Assembly: GCA_934446465.1 (NCBI GenBank)
Contig: CAKSEF010000002.1
Coordinates: 3,564 to 67,563 of the forward strand
Direction: 5' to 3'
Length of the DNA: 64,000 nt
Source: an uncultured Oscillospiraceae bacterium
GTDB lineage: Bacteria; Bacillota; Clostridia; Oscillospirales; JAAYXM01
Shown here in pieces: positions 18,486-26,572 of this stretch. The notes under the pieces were generated by a model that was given only the letters and a program-made list of their open reading frames with translations, did no database searches and was not told the DNA's origin. A program made the translations under genes and the position numbers. Position 1 is the first letter of the stretch, and every line of letters begins with the position of its first letter.

Positions 18486-19340
18486 ATGGGTAAAGCATTA
18501 AAGGTAAAGAATGTGGCAAAGGAATTTCTCAAAGAAAGAACGGGTTATACTGCGCAAGATTCGTTAATAAGCACGAAAAAGGCAAGAAAGATACTTCAAT
18601 ACACTTCCGAAAGCACGTAATTGGTTGGAAAAAGCGAAATATAAAGATAAGTATGGCGAGATATCGGATCCGTCAGATAAGACAGCAGACAATTGGTGAT
18701 TATCGGATAAACAATATCGTATGCGATTTGGCTCCGGACACACGGAGTAATTATCGCGAACGGTATGAACACAATATTCAACTGCTTATCGGCAATACGG
18801 AATTAGCAGATTGACCCATTGCGTTGTAAAATGGTCCTAAATCAGATGAATGCAGATTATGCAGGCTCAACTAAAAGGCAAGCATACATTACGATGTGGA
18901 CAATGTTAAAGTCAGCGCTTATGAATGACTTAATTACAAAGTATCCTATGAATGGAGTTTGATATACAAATCCGGTTCATGCAGTTAATGATATTAAGTT
19001 CCTTACAACGGAAGAACAAAGAGCGTAAAACATTCGCAAAACTATAATCAATATGCGTTGACTTTTGAAACCGGACCGAGAACAGGAAAAACGAGAAAGT
19101 TTTATATGTGTGATTTGGTATTAGTCAATTGGCGTATCGGTGAACCCGCGAAAACAGTTCTTATGATACACACTTGTATAAGTTATGCGACGAGGCGTAA
19201 ATCAAGAGGTTTTGTATGCACGAACTTTTCCATACATATGAGCGCTGCTGAAAGCGGTATGCAGCCGAAGGCGTTACAAAAACTGCATGGTCATGCAGGC
19301 ATTAAAACCACGACGGACAGATATGTCCCTGTCGGATGAC
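18486..19340 (+). pseudogene. Shattered tyrosine integrase (mobile-element remnant)
   Basis: An intact ribosome site (AGGAGAGGAG) and start (MGKALKVKN...) open the remnant. Reading across frames recovers the usual order of a Firmicutes element integrase: NWLEKAKYKDKYGEISDPSD (arm-binding region), ENIVCDLAPDTRSNYRERYE (core-binding domain), YAGSTKRQAYITM and ALMNDLI, then FLTTEEQRA, the box I relic FETGPRTGK, VNWRIGEPAK, and the box II end MQPKALQKLHGHAGIKTTTD followed by RYVPVG. Several frameshifts, in-frame stops and an internal deletion (the catalytic Arg and much of the catalytic domain are lost or altered) make it inactive. It ends 110 bp before ychF. It may have belonged to the element that brought the phage-type genes at 21.5-28.1 kb, but ychF and the M23 gene lie between, so that link is uncertain. 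Confidence 0.85.
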
Positions 19341-19449
19341 TCGTTGTAGCAGTTTGAATGTAATTCAGTTACTGCTGCGGTTTGAAAAAATGGTGCAGAA
19401 ATGGTGTAAACACCGCAAACCCTTGAAAATAAAGGAGAAGTGAAGAAAA

Positions 19450-20544
19450 ATGAAATTAGGTATAGTAGGTTTGCCGAATGTCGGCAAGAGTACTCTTTTT
19501 AACGCAATAACAAACGCAGGTGCGGAGGCGGCAAACTATCCGTTCTGCACAATCGACCCGAATGTCGGAATGGTCAATGTACCCGATGCTCGGGTGGATA
19601 CTCTTTCAAAAATGTACAACACGCAGAAAACAACTTACGCAACAGTTGAATTTGTTGATATAGCCGGATTGGTAAAAGGTGCGGCGTCGGGCGAGGGTCT
19701 CGGCAACAAATTTCTTTCGCATATACGCGCGGTGGACGCGATAGTTCATGTGGTAAGATGCTTTGAGGACGAAAACATAGTTCATGTTGACGGAAAGATA
19801 GACCCCATACGCGATGTTGAAACTATAAATTACGAACTGATTCTTTCCGATATGGAGATGCTGGAGCGACGCCTTGACAGGACGCGCAAAGCCGCAAAGG
19901 GTGACAAGGGGCTCTTGCCTGAAATCGATTTGCTTGAGCGTCTGATGAAACATCTCGAAAACGGTAACAGCGCAAGAAGCTTCGAGGCAAACGATGAGGA
20001 GAGCGCGATTATATCAACGGCAGAGCTTCTCACCAACAAGCCTGTCATCTATGCCGCAAACCTGTCCGAAACCGATTTTTCCGACGGCATTGACAAAAAC
20101 GAGAATTACAAAAAACTCAAATCCTATGCGGAAGCCGAGGGTTCGCAGATAATTCCGATATGTGCAAAACTCGAAGCGGAGATATTGGAGCTTGACGAGG
20201 AGGAACGCGAAATGTTCCTCGCAGAGCTTGGGCTCTCGCAGTCGGGGCTCGACAGAATGATTCAGGCGTGCTACTCGCTTTTGGGTCTTATATCGTATCT
20301 TACCGCAGGGACGCCCGAGGTGCGCGCATGGACGATTAAAAAGGGAACGAAAGCACCGCAGGCCGCGGGAAAGATACACAGCGATTTTGAACGCGGATTT
20401 ATACGGGCGGAGGTTATCCGATACAATGACCTCGTAGAGTGCGGTTCTGCCGCTGCCGCGCGTGAACGCGGACTCATGCGCAGTGAAGGCAAGGACTACG
20501 TAGTTGAAGACGGTGATGTAATTTTGTTTAGATTCAACGTCTGA
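19450..20544 (+). CDS. ychF: Redox-regulated ATPase YchF (Obg-family P-loop NTPase)
   Basis: A 364-residue protein with the complete YchF/OLA1 architecture. The P-loop is GLPNVGKST (residues about 6-14); switch-region motifs include [11 protein letters not shown] (about 69-79) with the ALVxGAxxGxGLGN glycine-rich segment; the specificity motif is of the NLSE type (AANLSETD, about 199-206), which in this family favours ATP over GTP. A coiled-coil insert (about 130-180) and the C-terminal TGS-like domain ([20 protein letters not shown] onward) follow. It is cytosolic and ribosome-associated, with roles in translation and stress. The GGAGAAG site precedes the ATG. A decayed integrase lies just upstream, so the native promoter may have been altered by the old insertion. 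Confidence 0.97.
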   Translation: MKLGIVGLPNVGKSTLFNAITNAGAEAANYPFCTIDPNVGMVNVPDARVDTLSKMYNTQKTTYATVEFVDIAGLVKGAASGEGLGNKFLSHIRAVDAIVHVVRCFEDENIVHVDGKIDPIRDVETINYELILSDMEMLERRLDRTRKAAKGDKGLLPEIDLLERLMKHLENGNSARSFEANDEESAIISTAELLTNKPVIYAANLSETDFSDGIDKNENYKKLKSYAEAEGSQIIPICAKLEAEILELDEEEREMFLAELGLSQSGLDRMIQACYSLLGLISYLTAGTPEVRAWTIKKGTKAPQAAGKIHSDFERGFIRAEVIRYNDLVECGSAAAARERGLMRSEGKDYVVEDGDVILFRFNV

Positions 20545-20565
20545 TTGTTTTTTTGTATATTGCAG

Positions 20566-20601
20566 GCACCTTCGGGCTAAAATATGCTCGGAGGTGCTTT
20601 T
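20566..20601 (+). terminator. Hairpin after ychF whose 3' arm contains the next gene's ribosome site
   Basis: GCACCTTCGGGC (20566-20577) pairs with GCTCGGAGGTGC (20586-20597), using two G-T pairs, and is followed by TTTT. The GGAGGTG Shine-Dalgarno of the M23 gene lies inside the 3' arm and its TTG start is 6 bp after the stem. It may act both as a terminator and as an RNA structure limiting translation of read-through transcripts. Confidence 0.6.
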
Positions 20602-20603
20602 AA

Positions 20604-21374
20604 TTGAAGGGATATTCTAATTTTTTAAAAAAAGCAGCACGGGGCGGTTTCTATATCGTCTTGTTCCTGTGCTTATCGGCAATAGGAATTTCAAGCTATG
20701 TGATGCACAAAGCAAAGGACTCGGCGGAAAAGGTTAAGGAGCAGATTGATGTACAGAGTGCGCTCACCATTCCGTTTCCGAAAGAAGACGAAATGTTGTA
20801 TGATTCGGGAAAAGCGGTAGAGGAGAAGACACCGGCAAAGAAGAACACAGAGACAAAGCAGGTGCAGACAGAGAAAAAGACCGAACAGAAAACAACCGCA
20901 AAAACCACCAAAAAAGCGGCAGGCACTCCCGCCGTAAGTACCGCGGGGAACGCAAAAAGTACGTATACAATGGCGGTAAGCGGAGCGGTAATGTCGCCGT
21001 TTTCGGGCGATGAGCTTGTCAAGAGCAAGACCATGGGTGATTGGCGCGTACATTCCGGAGTAGATATCAAAGCTAACGTGGGAACGGACGTAAAATGTAT
21101 TGCCGACGGTACGGTAATAAGCACGGAAAACGATACAATGATGGGAAATACCGTAAAAATAGAACATTCGGGCGGTATTGTCAGCATATATTCAAACCTC
21201 GATGAAAAGTTCGCCGTTAAAAAAGGTGAAACCGTAAAAGCAGGCGCCGTTATAGGCAAAGTCGGAGAGAGTGCACTTGCGGAATGTATGGAGGAAAAGC
21301 ATCTTCATCTTGAGGTTACAAAAAACGGGAAATGTATTGACCCGCTCTCCCTGTTTCCGGAAGGCAAGGAATAG
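20604..21374 (+). CDS. Membrane-anchored M23 peptidase, SpoIIQ-like, 256 aa
   Basis: A TTG start is chosen because GGAGGTG lies 8 bp upstream. One membrane segment (about residues 15-33) is followed by a Lys/Thr-rich linker (about 70-115) and a LytM/M23 domain. The zinc ligands are intact: H150 and D154 in WRVHSGVDI and the HLH motif at 233-235. The segment FSGDELVKSKTMGDW just before the first His is characteristic of SpoIIQ, the forespore partner of SpoIIIAH in the engulfment channel; clostridial SpoIIQ proteins keep the catalytic His, unlike the B. subtilis protein. SpoIIQ is thus the likely identity, but no other sporulation gene is in the window, and a vegetative wall hydrolase is possible. 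Expression may be limited by the hairpin covering its ribosome site. Confidence 0.8.
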   Translation: MKGYSNFLKKAARGGFYIVLFLCLSAIGISSYVMHKAKDSAEKVKEQIDVQSALTIPFPKEDEMLYDSGKAVEEKTPAKKNTETKQVQTEKKTEQKTTAKTTKKAAGTPAVSTAGNAKSTYTMAVSGAVMSPFSGDELVKSKTMGDWRVHSGVDIKANVGTDVKCIADGTVISTENDTMMGNTVKIEHSGGIVSIYSNLDEKFAVKKGETVKAGAVIGKVGESALAECMEEKHLHLEVTKNGKCIDPLSLFPEGKE

Positions 21375-21442
21375 CATATTCAATTATTTTGTCAAAACGG
21401 AGGCAGAAAACACATTAAGCATATAGTATAATCTACAGTGTC

Positions 21443-21475
21443 AGGACGTGTGCATCAGCACACGTCCTTATTTTT
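21443..21475 (+). terminator. Strong hairpin with T-tract at the head of the phage-type module
   Basis: AGGACGTGTG pairs perfectly with CACACGTCCT around a 6-nt CATCAG loop, followed by TATTTTT. It lies 68 bp after the M23 stop and 20 bp before the small terminase start. A -10-like TATAAT (21427-21432) sits just upstream, so the hairpin could also be a leader attenuator of the phage-type transcript. Confidence 0.8.
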
Positions 21476-21494
21476 AGGAAAGGAGGTGTGTACA

Positions 21495-21773
21495 TTGGCG
21501 GAAAAAAACGCAACTATACGCGGTGAGCTCTTAAAGATTATCCGCAGAAAGGTTGACCCGTCATATGCGGAAAATCTTGGGATTCTTGACGGCAGGAAAA
21601 AGAGCCTCAGCGTGTGCCGTGCGATAGCCTTGGCGCAGGTGAAAAAGGGACTCGAAGGCGACCTGAAGGCCGCGGAGTTCATCGAGAATGTGCTTTCCGA
21701 CGATGTCGGGGAAGAAAATAACGGCGCGGAGTTCAGAGTGGAACTGAAGGTGGTCGGAGATGATAGAGCTTAG
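21495..21773 (+). CDS. Phage terminase small subunit-like protein, 92 aa
   Basis: The TTG at 21495 is preferred because AAGGAGGTG lies 7 bp upstream; the longer frame begins with a GTG inside the hairpin. The C-terminal half carries ALAQVKKGLEGDLKAAEFIE, close to the K-A-M-x-G-D-x-K-A-A-E-F-I segment found in many small terminase and terminase-associated proteins. Small terminase subunits recognise packaging sites and stimulate the large subunit. Its end overlaps the start of the large subunit gene by 14 bp, the usual terS-terL coupling. It is shorter than most small subunits (about 140-180 residues), and a DNA-binding helix-turn-helix is not clearly visible. Confidence 0.65.
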   Translation: MAEKNATIRGELLKIIRRKVDPSYAENLGILDGRKKSLSVCRAIALAQVKKGLEGDLKAAEFIENVLSDDVGEENNGAEFRVELKVVGDDRA

Positions 21774-23076
21774 CATAACTCCGCGTCAGCGCGCTTTTAT
21801 AAGCGCATCAGCGGGTGAAGTTCTTTTCGGAGGTGCGGCGGGCGGCGGCAAATCTTACGGACAGGTGATAGATGCGTTCCTGTTTTCGCTCAAATATCCG
21901 CGCTCAAAACAGCTTATATTGCGAAGGACATTCCCGGAACTCGATAAGTCGATAATAAGAACGGTTCTCGGACTTTACCCGCAGTCGGTGTTTTCGTATA
22001 AGGCAGCGCGCCACGAGGGGATATTCAAAAACGGCTCAATCATAGATTTCGGGTACTGCGACAATGAACGCGATGTATACCGATATCAGTCGGCGGAATA
22101 CGATGTCATCCGCTTTGACGAGCTTACTCACTTTACCGAAGAAATGTATGTCTATCTCATTTCGCGCGTCCGCGGGACGAACGGATATCCAAAGCAGATA
22201 AAAAGCACGACAAATCCCGGCGGTATCGGGCACGGTTGGGTAAAGGCACGGTTTATCGATATCGGAGAGCCCGACTGCGAACATCTCGGACGCATTTTCA
22301 TTCCGTCGCGTGTGTCGGACAACGTCTTTCTAATGAAGAACGACCCCGGGTATAAGGCACGGCTTGAAATGCTGTCAAAAAAAGACCGCGAGGCGCTACT
22401 CTACGGAAACTGGGACATTTTTGACGGTCAGTATTTCACGGAATGGCGTCGCGAAATTCACGTGATAAGACCGTTTGAAATTCAGCCCGAGTGGCGCAGG
22501 TATTTCGTTATGGACTACGGCCTTGATATGCTCGCCGGGTATTGGATTGCACTGGATATGTACGGCAGGGCATACGTGTACCGCGAGGTTTATCGGAGCG
22601 GACTGATAATCTCGGAGGCCGCAGCAATGATACGCGAGTGCGGAAAGGGTGATAAGGTACATGCAAATATCGCCCCGCCCGACCTTTGGAACCGCCGTCA
22701 GGACACAGGTAAAAGCGCGGCGGAAATATTTGCCGAAAACGGGGTGCCGCTTGTCCGCGCGAATAACGACAGGGTCCAGGGGTGGTATAACCTTAAGGAA
22801 TGGCTCGCGCCGTTCCGCGACGAAACGGGTAAAATGTGTGCAAATCTCCGCATATTTTCAAACTGCGTGAATTTGATACGCACGCTTCCGAGCGTCAATA
22901 TCGACAGCAAAAACCCGAATGACGTTGCGGGAAGTCCGCACGAACTCACCCATGCCCCGGATGCAATACGTTATTTCGTGGCAGGGAGACCTGCTCCCGC
23001 AGTCCCTTCCGTTGTGCAGGACGACGATGCTCCGGAATTTGACAGGCAGGTCGAGGATATGCTCGGCTTTTGCTGA
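21760..23076 (+). CDS. Phage terminase large subunit, 438 aa
   Basis: The DNA-packaging motor. The Walker A is GGAAGGGKS (residues 24-32), Walker B is VIRFDEL (D120, E121), and motif III/coupling is STTNPGG (149-155) followed by GHGWVKARFI, a common terminase pattern. The RNase H-like nuclease starts at FVMDYGLD (first acidic residue D252), and the C-terminal DAIRYF segment (about 412-417) carries the last acidic residue. Both ATPase and nuclease look intact. The length is typical. No stop or frameshift is present, in contrast to the integrase remnant 2.4 kb upstream. It leads a run of tightly spaced genes ending in a portal gene, but no head protease, scaffold or capsid gene is in the window. 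Confidence 0.93.
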   Translation: MIELSITPRQRAFISASAGEVLFGGAAGGGKSYGQVIDAFLFSLKYPRSKQLILRRTFPELDKSIIRTVLGLYPQSVFSYKAARHEGIFKNGSIIDFGYCDNERDVYRYQSAEYDVIRFDELTHFTEEMYVYLISRVRGTNGYPKQIKSTTNPGGIGHGWVKARFIDIGEPDCEHLGRIFIPSRVSDNVFLMKNDPGYKARLEMLSKKDREALLYGNWDIFDGQYFTEWRREIHVIRPFEIQPEWRRYFVMDYGLDMLAGYWIALDMYGRAYVYREVYRSGLIISEAAAMIRECGKGDKVHANIAPPDLWNRRQDTGKSAAEIFAENGVPLVRANNDRVQGWYNLKEWLAPFRDETGKMCANLRIFSNCVNLIRTLPSVNIDSKNPNDVAGSPHELTHAPDAIRYFVAGRPAPAVPSVVQDDDAPEFDRQVEDMLGFC

Positions 23077-23092
23077 TTGTGAAAGGAGAATA

Positions 23093-23266
23093 ATGAATAT
23101 AACTGTATCAAGAACAGATAACTTGGAACTTTTAAAACAAATCCGCGCGAGGGAAAAGGAAATAGCCGTACTTGACCTGCGGATTAATGCGCTCGAGCGC
23201 GAGCAAAACGCAATACTGCGGAATATAGACACAATATTTGAAATGCTGGACGGCGCGGAGGTGTAA
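23093..23266 (+). CDS. Small coiled-coil protein of the phage-type module, 57 aa
   Basis: A short gene with an AAAGGAG ribosome site 5 bp before its ATG. It ends one base before the start of the next gene. The protein (MNITVSRTDNLELLK...) is almost entirely heptad-like: leucines and isoleucines spaced through EIAVLDLRINALEREQNAIL suggest a two-stranded coiled coil of about 40 residues. Tight packing between terminase and nozzle-like genes argues that it is real. No family is recognised; small coiled-coil proteins in phage structural operons often act as chaperones, scaffolds or needle components, which is only a possibility here. Confidence 0.7.
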   Translation: MNITVSRTDNLELLKQIRAREKEIAVLDLRINALEREQNAILRNIDTIFEMLDGAEV

Positions 23267-23267
23267 A

Positions 23268-25334
23268 ATGGCAAGAAAAACACGGCTTTCATCGGTGAGC
23301 CCGAACAGCGTATACACAAAACGCTATGAGAAATTCCGAGGCGTTGACTTCTCCAAGGACGAGTCAAAGGTAGACGATGTCCACTCCCCGTCGGGAAAAA
23401 ACCTGATATCAGACACTGGCGGTTTTCCCGAAAAGAGAGTGGGCTGGCGAAAAATACACTCCTTCGGAAACAAAATTAACGGCATATACGGCTTTGAAGG
23501 CGAAAACGGTTCGTACCTGATAGTACATTCGGGAACAGGGCTCTTTAAATATGAAAACGGCGAAAGCACGGAGCTACTCAGCGGGATAACGGATAAAATC
23601 TCATGCGGAAAGTATTTCAAAGGGAAGATCTGCATACTCACGGGCGGAGAGTATATTGTGTACGACGGAGAGACCGCCTCAAAGGTTTCCGCAAGAGACG
23701 ACGTTTACGCCCCGATAACGCACATTTCGCGACAGCCAATGGCTATCGGCATTGCCAATTCACCGTCCTCCGACGATACGTTCAAGGCATGGAACAATGA
23801 GGGAAGTCTTTTGGACAGAAACTCAAAGGAGGTATACATGGGAAAGACTCCCGATGAGGTAATGATTAACCTCGTATCTCCGAGAAGAAGAAACTGCTTT
23901 GAGATTAAAGGGAGCTCGCGGGATGCAATAATTCTCGACAGTACGATTGACGCGGGAACGCGCGTCGTTATGAAATGTATCCTCACGGGGAAAACACTCT
24001 TCGATGTTGTGTACGACGGCAGCAAATATCAAAAATTTTGTACAAGAGATAACGGCTCAGAGGGCGTAAACCTTGACGGACTGAACATTATGGAACTCGG
24101 TGCGAATAATTTGCCTGTCAGTATAATAATAGGGAACTCGGAATACAACAAGGCGGGCTTTATAATATGCCAGATCAAACAGGGCATGAACGATATCTAC
24201 GCATATACGGAAGGCGTCGACAATTTCTCGGTGGAGTTTTCTCATACCGTAGAGGGATATGCCGACAGAATAGACAAATGCACTGTAATGGATGTCTTTG
24301 AAAACCGCATATTCTTTTCGGGAAACCCCGACTATCCGAATACGGACTGGTGCTCGGGCGTAAACGACCCAATGTTTATTCCCGATATAAACTACACGGA
24401 AATAGGAGTGGACTCCACAAAAATAGTCGGGTATCTGCGCACGGGAAGCGAACAGGCAATACTAAAGGAAGACGGCGAGGACGCGACAATTTATATGCGT
24501 TCGAGCACATCGCAGACGGATGGCAGGGTGATTTTTCCGATAAGACAGGGCGTGTCAGGTATAGGTGCTGTGGCAGAACGGTCAGTATGCACCGTTCTCG
24601 ACGACCCCGTTTATCTTTCGCGCAACGGCGTGTATGCGGTTGCGACACAGGATATATCAAAGGAACGCTCCCTTAACCCGCGCTCGACCCGCATAAATAA
24701 CAGACTTCTCAGAGAAAACGGACTTGAAAATGCACACATCTGCGAATGGGACGGAAAACTGCTTCTTGCATTGAACGGAGTCTGCTATGTCGCAGACACT
24801 TCACAAAAGGTCTATACGTCCAACTTCTCGAACGCCTTTGAGTATGAATGGTACTATTGGACCAATATCCCCGCACGGACTTTCTTTGAATGTAAAGGGG
24901 AACTGTTCTTCGGAACGGAGTCGGGATTTTTGTGTGAGTTTAATTCCGATATGCTCAATGAGAACGGAGAACTGAAAGCGGAAGCATATTCGGATGACGG
25001 ACAGGCAATAGTTGCGGAATGGTCAACCAACCTCTCCGACGACGGCGACTTCATGAGAGAAAAGACGCTCCAGAAAATAGGATCGGGCGTTTTTCTGCGG
25101 GGAAGGCAAACCTACACGGGAATTTCTGTATACGTCAGAACGGACAAGGAGAAAACAGAGCAGGTAAGCTGTGCGTCATTCTCCGGAAAAGGCTATATGG
25201 CAGTGCCCCTCAATACGCGCATTAAAAAATACGGAGCAATACAGGTCATATGCCGAAACGATAAGGTAAATGAGCCGTTCGGCATATGCGGAATAACGCG
25301 CAGATTTACCTGCGGACACGCAATAAAGAAGTAA
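23268..25334 (+). CDS. Nozzle/hub-like phage protein with beta-propeller-type repeats, 688 aa
   Basis: The ATG at 23268 follows GGAGGTG and is preferred over the longer open frame. Repeated blade-like strands are visible, such as INGIYGFEGENGSYLIV, KISCGKYFKGKICIL and AHICEWDGKLLLALNG, spaced by turns rich in Gly and Asn. The N-terminal DVHSPSGKNLISDTGGFPEKR followed by VGW is a pattern seen in podovirus tail nozzle or head-to-tail hub proteins (T7 gp12 and P22 gp10 types), which form six-subunit rings of propeller domains under the portal. The assignment rests on this pattern and the location between terminase and portal genes, not on a domain search. The gene is intact. It would normally act with portal and adaptor proteins to close a packaged head. 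Confidence 0.6.
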   Translation: MARKTRLSSVSPNSVYTKRYEKFRGVDFSKDESKVDDVHSPSGKNLISDTGGFPEKRVGWRKIHSFGNKINGIYGFEGENGSYLIVHSGTGLFKYENGESTELLSGITDKISCGKYFKGKICILTGGEYIVYDGETASKVSARDDVYAPITHISRQPMAIGIANSPSSDDTFKAWNNEGSLLDRNSKEVYMGKTPDEVMINLVSPRRRNCFEIKGSSRDAIILDSTIDAGTRVVMKCILTGKTLFDVVYDGSKYQKFCTRDNGSEGVNLDGLNIMELGANNLPVSIIIGNSEYNKAGFIICQIKQGMNDIYAYTEGVDNFSVEFSHTVEGYADRIDKCTVMDVFENRIFFSGNPDYPNTDWCSGVNDPMFIPDINYTEIGVDSTKIVGYLRTGSEQAILKEDGEDATIYMRSSTSQTDGRVIFPIRQGVSGIGAVAERSVCTVLDDPVYLSRNGVYAVATQDISKERSLNPRSTRINNRLLRENGLENAHICEWDGKLLLALNGVCYVADTSQKVYTSNFSNAFEYEWYYWTNIPARTFFECKGELFFGTESGFLCEFNSDMLNENGELKAEAYSDDGQAIVAEWSTNLSDDGDFMREKTLQKIGSGVFLRGRQTYTGISVYVRTDKEKTEQVSCASFSGKGYMAVPLNTRIKKYGAIQVICRNDKVNEPFGICGITRRFTCGHAIKK

Positions 25335-25346
25335 GGAGGCTAATAT

Positions 25347-26375
25347 ATGGCAGGACAAAAGGTAACTAAGGTATCTTACCGAACAAGAGACGGAAAAAAC
25401 GAAACGGGATACATCATAAACGGAAAAACATATAAGGACTCGGCGGGAAAAACGCGAATTGACGTCGGTTCAACAGTCGACACCGCGGGCGGAACATACA
25501 CACTGACCGCAAACGGCAGTGTTAAGACTCCGTGGAGTGTGCGCGATGATTTAATAAGGGGTTACGAGGAAGCACAGAAAAATCTCGACAGCAGCTACAA
25601 TCAGAAAAGGCGCGCAATCAAACTCGCAACGGATAATGCGCTGTATCAGATTTCAAGAAGCAAGTCTGCCGCAGAATCGGGATATGCCGACGCCAACAGA
25701 AGCGCGTATCAGGCGTATATAAATGCGTCAAACCCCTACGGCGCGGCTGAGGAACAGCGCGCAAGAGTGGGACTTTCAAATTCGGGATATGCTGAAAGCT
25801 CAAAAATGAAGCTCGCCGACACATACCAGCAGGCCCTAAACAACAACGCACGGGAGAAGAATGAATACCTTGCCGAGCTTGAGGACGCACGGCGCAATGC
25901 AATATATAACGGTGAGATTGAGGCGGCAAACGCAATAAGCGAGTATGCAAAGCTTGTGTACCGGCACGGTATACAGGCTGCGGAAAAAATTGCCGAGCAG
26001 TCAAACTATGCCTATAAAACGGGTATTGAAGCAAACGATTCATTGGAAGAGCGCAGGCGTTACAGCGCGGAACAGGCGCGACTTGACAGAAAGGAAAAAA
26101 CCGACCGCGAAAACGAACTGTGGGAACGCAATTTCAAAACGAATCAGGAAAATTTCGACAGGCAGTATAAAAACTCACAGCTCGCAATGTCAAGAGCGAG
26201 ACTCGCAAGGAGCGGGTCGTCATCATCCAAGAAGGATGACGATAAATGGGAAAAGGCAAGAAAGCTCGCTTCACTCGGCATAGCTTCCGAGGAGATAGCT
26301 GCTGAGCTCGGCGTTACATTGGAACAGCTCCGCGACGGTATATACGGAAGCAGAAAGAGAAGGTCGGCAACGTGA
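25347..26375 (+). CDS. Coiled-coil protein of the phage-type module, 342 aa
   Basis: It has a GGAGG ribosome site 8 bp before the ATG. Residues 1-70 are beta-prone and Gly/Thr-rich (GYIINGKTYKDSAGK). Residues about 75-290 are a long, highly charged Ala/Glu/Lys/Arg helix region with predicted coiled-coil character. The C-terminal 50 residues include a Ser/Lys-rich linker (GSSSSKKDDDKW) and a small helical motif (LASLGIASEEIAAELG) resembling a LysM-unrelated HTH-like or three-helix tail. No family is recognised. In podovirus modules long helical proteins next to the hub can be ejection (inner-core) or needle proteins; that is a hypothesis. Its stop overlaps the following GTG start by 2 bp, showing translational coupling. 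Confidence 0.6.
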   Translation: MAGQKVTKVSYRTRDGKNETGYIINGKTYKDSAGKTRIDVGSTVDTAGGTYTLTANGSVKTPWSVRDDLIRGYEEAQKNLDSSYNQKRRAIKLATDNALYQISRSKSAAESGYADANRSAYQAYINASNPYGAAEEQRARVGLSNSGYAESSKMKLADTYQQALNNNAREKNEYLAELEDARRNAIYNGEIEAANAISEYAKLVYRHGIQAAEKIAEQSNYAYKTGIEANDSLEERRRYSAEQARLDRKEKTDRENELWERNFKTNQENFDRQYKNSQLAMSRARLARSGSSSSKKDDDKWEKARKLASLGIASEEIAAELGVTLEQLRDGIYGSRKRRSAT

Positions 26376-26572
26376 GCATAGCTTTTTTGATTCTCGGGGC
26401 GGTGATATTTGCCGCCGGAGTTATGTTTGAAAGATTCGACCTCTCATCTCTGAATTACGGAAACGGACGAAAATATGAAAACATACCTAAGAATATAAAC
26501 CTCACAAAACAGTGGGAGAACCTTCTCGGATATGACGGAACGGCAAAGGAGGAAGAAAATGACAGTGAATAA
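26372..26572 (+). CDS. Single-membrane-span small protein, 66 aa
   Basis: It starts at a GTG overlapping the stop of the preceding gene. Residues about 3-20 (IAFLILGAVIFAAGVMF) form one membrane-spanning helix, followed by a polar tail ending EEENDSE. It overlaps the portal gene by 14 bp. The tail segment NLTKQWENLLGYDG resembles short conserved sequences in small phage proteins, but I cannot name the family. A holin is possible from size and a membrane helix, though most holins have two or three spans and a basic tail, whereas this tail is acidic. Confidence 0.6.
   Translation: MSIAFLILGAVIFAAGVMFERFDLSSLNYGNGRKYENIPKNINLTKQWENLLGYDGTAKEEENDSE

Noticed and set aside
26372..26572. Holin identity for the 66-residue membrane protein
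   Set aside because: Only one membrane helix and an acidic tail, and no endolysin gene beside it.
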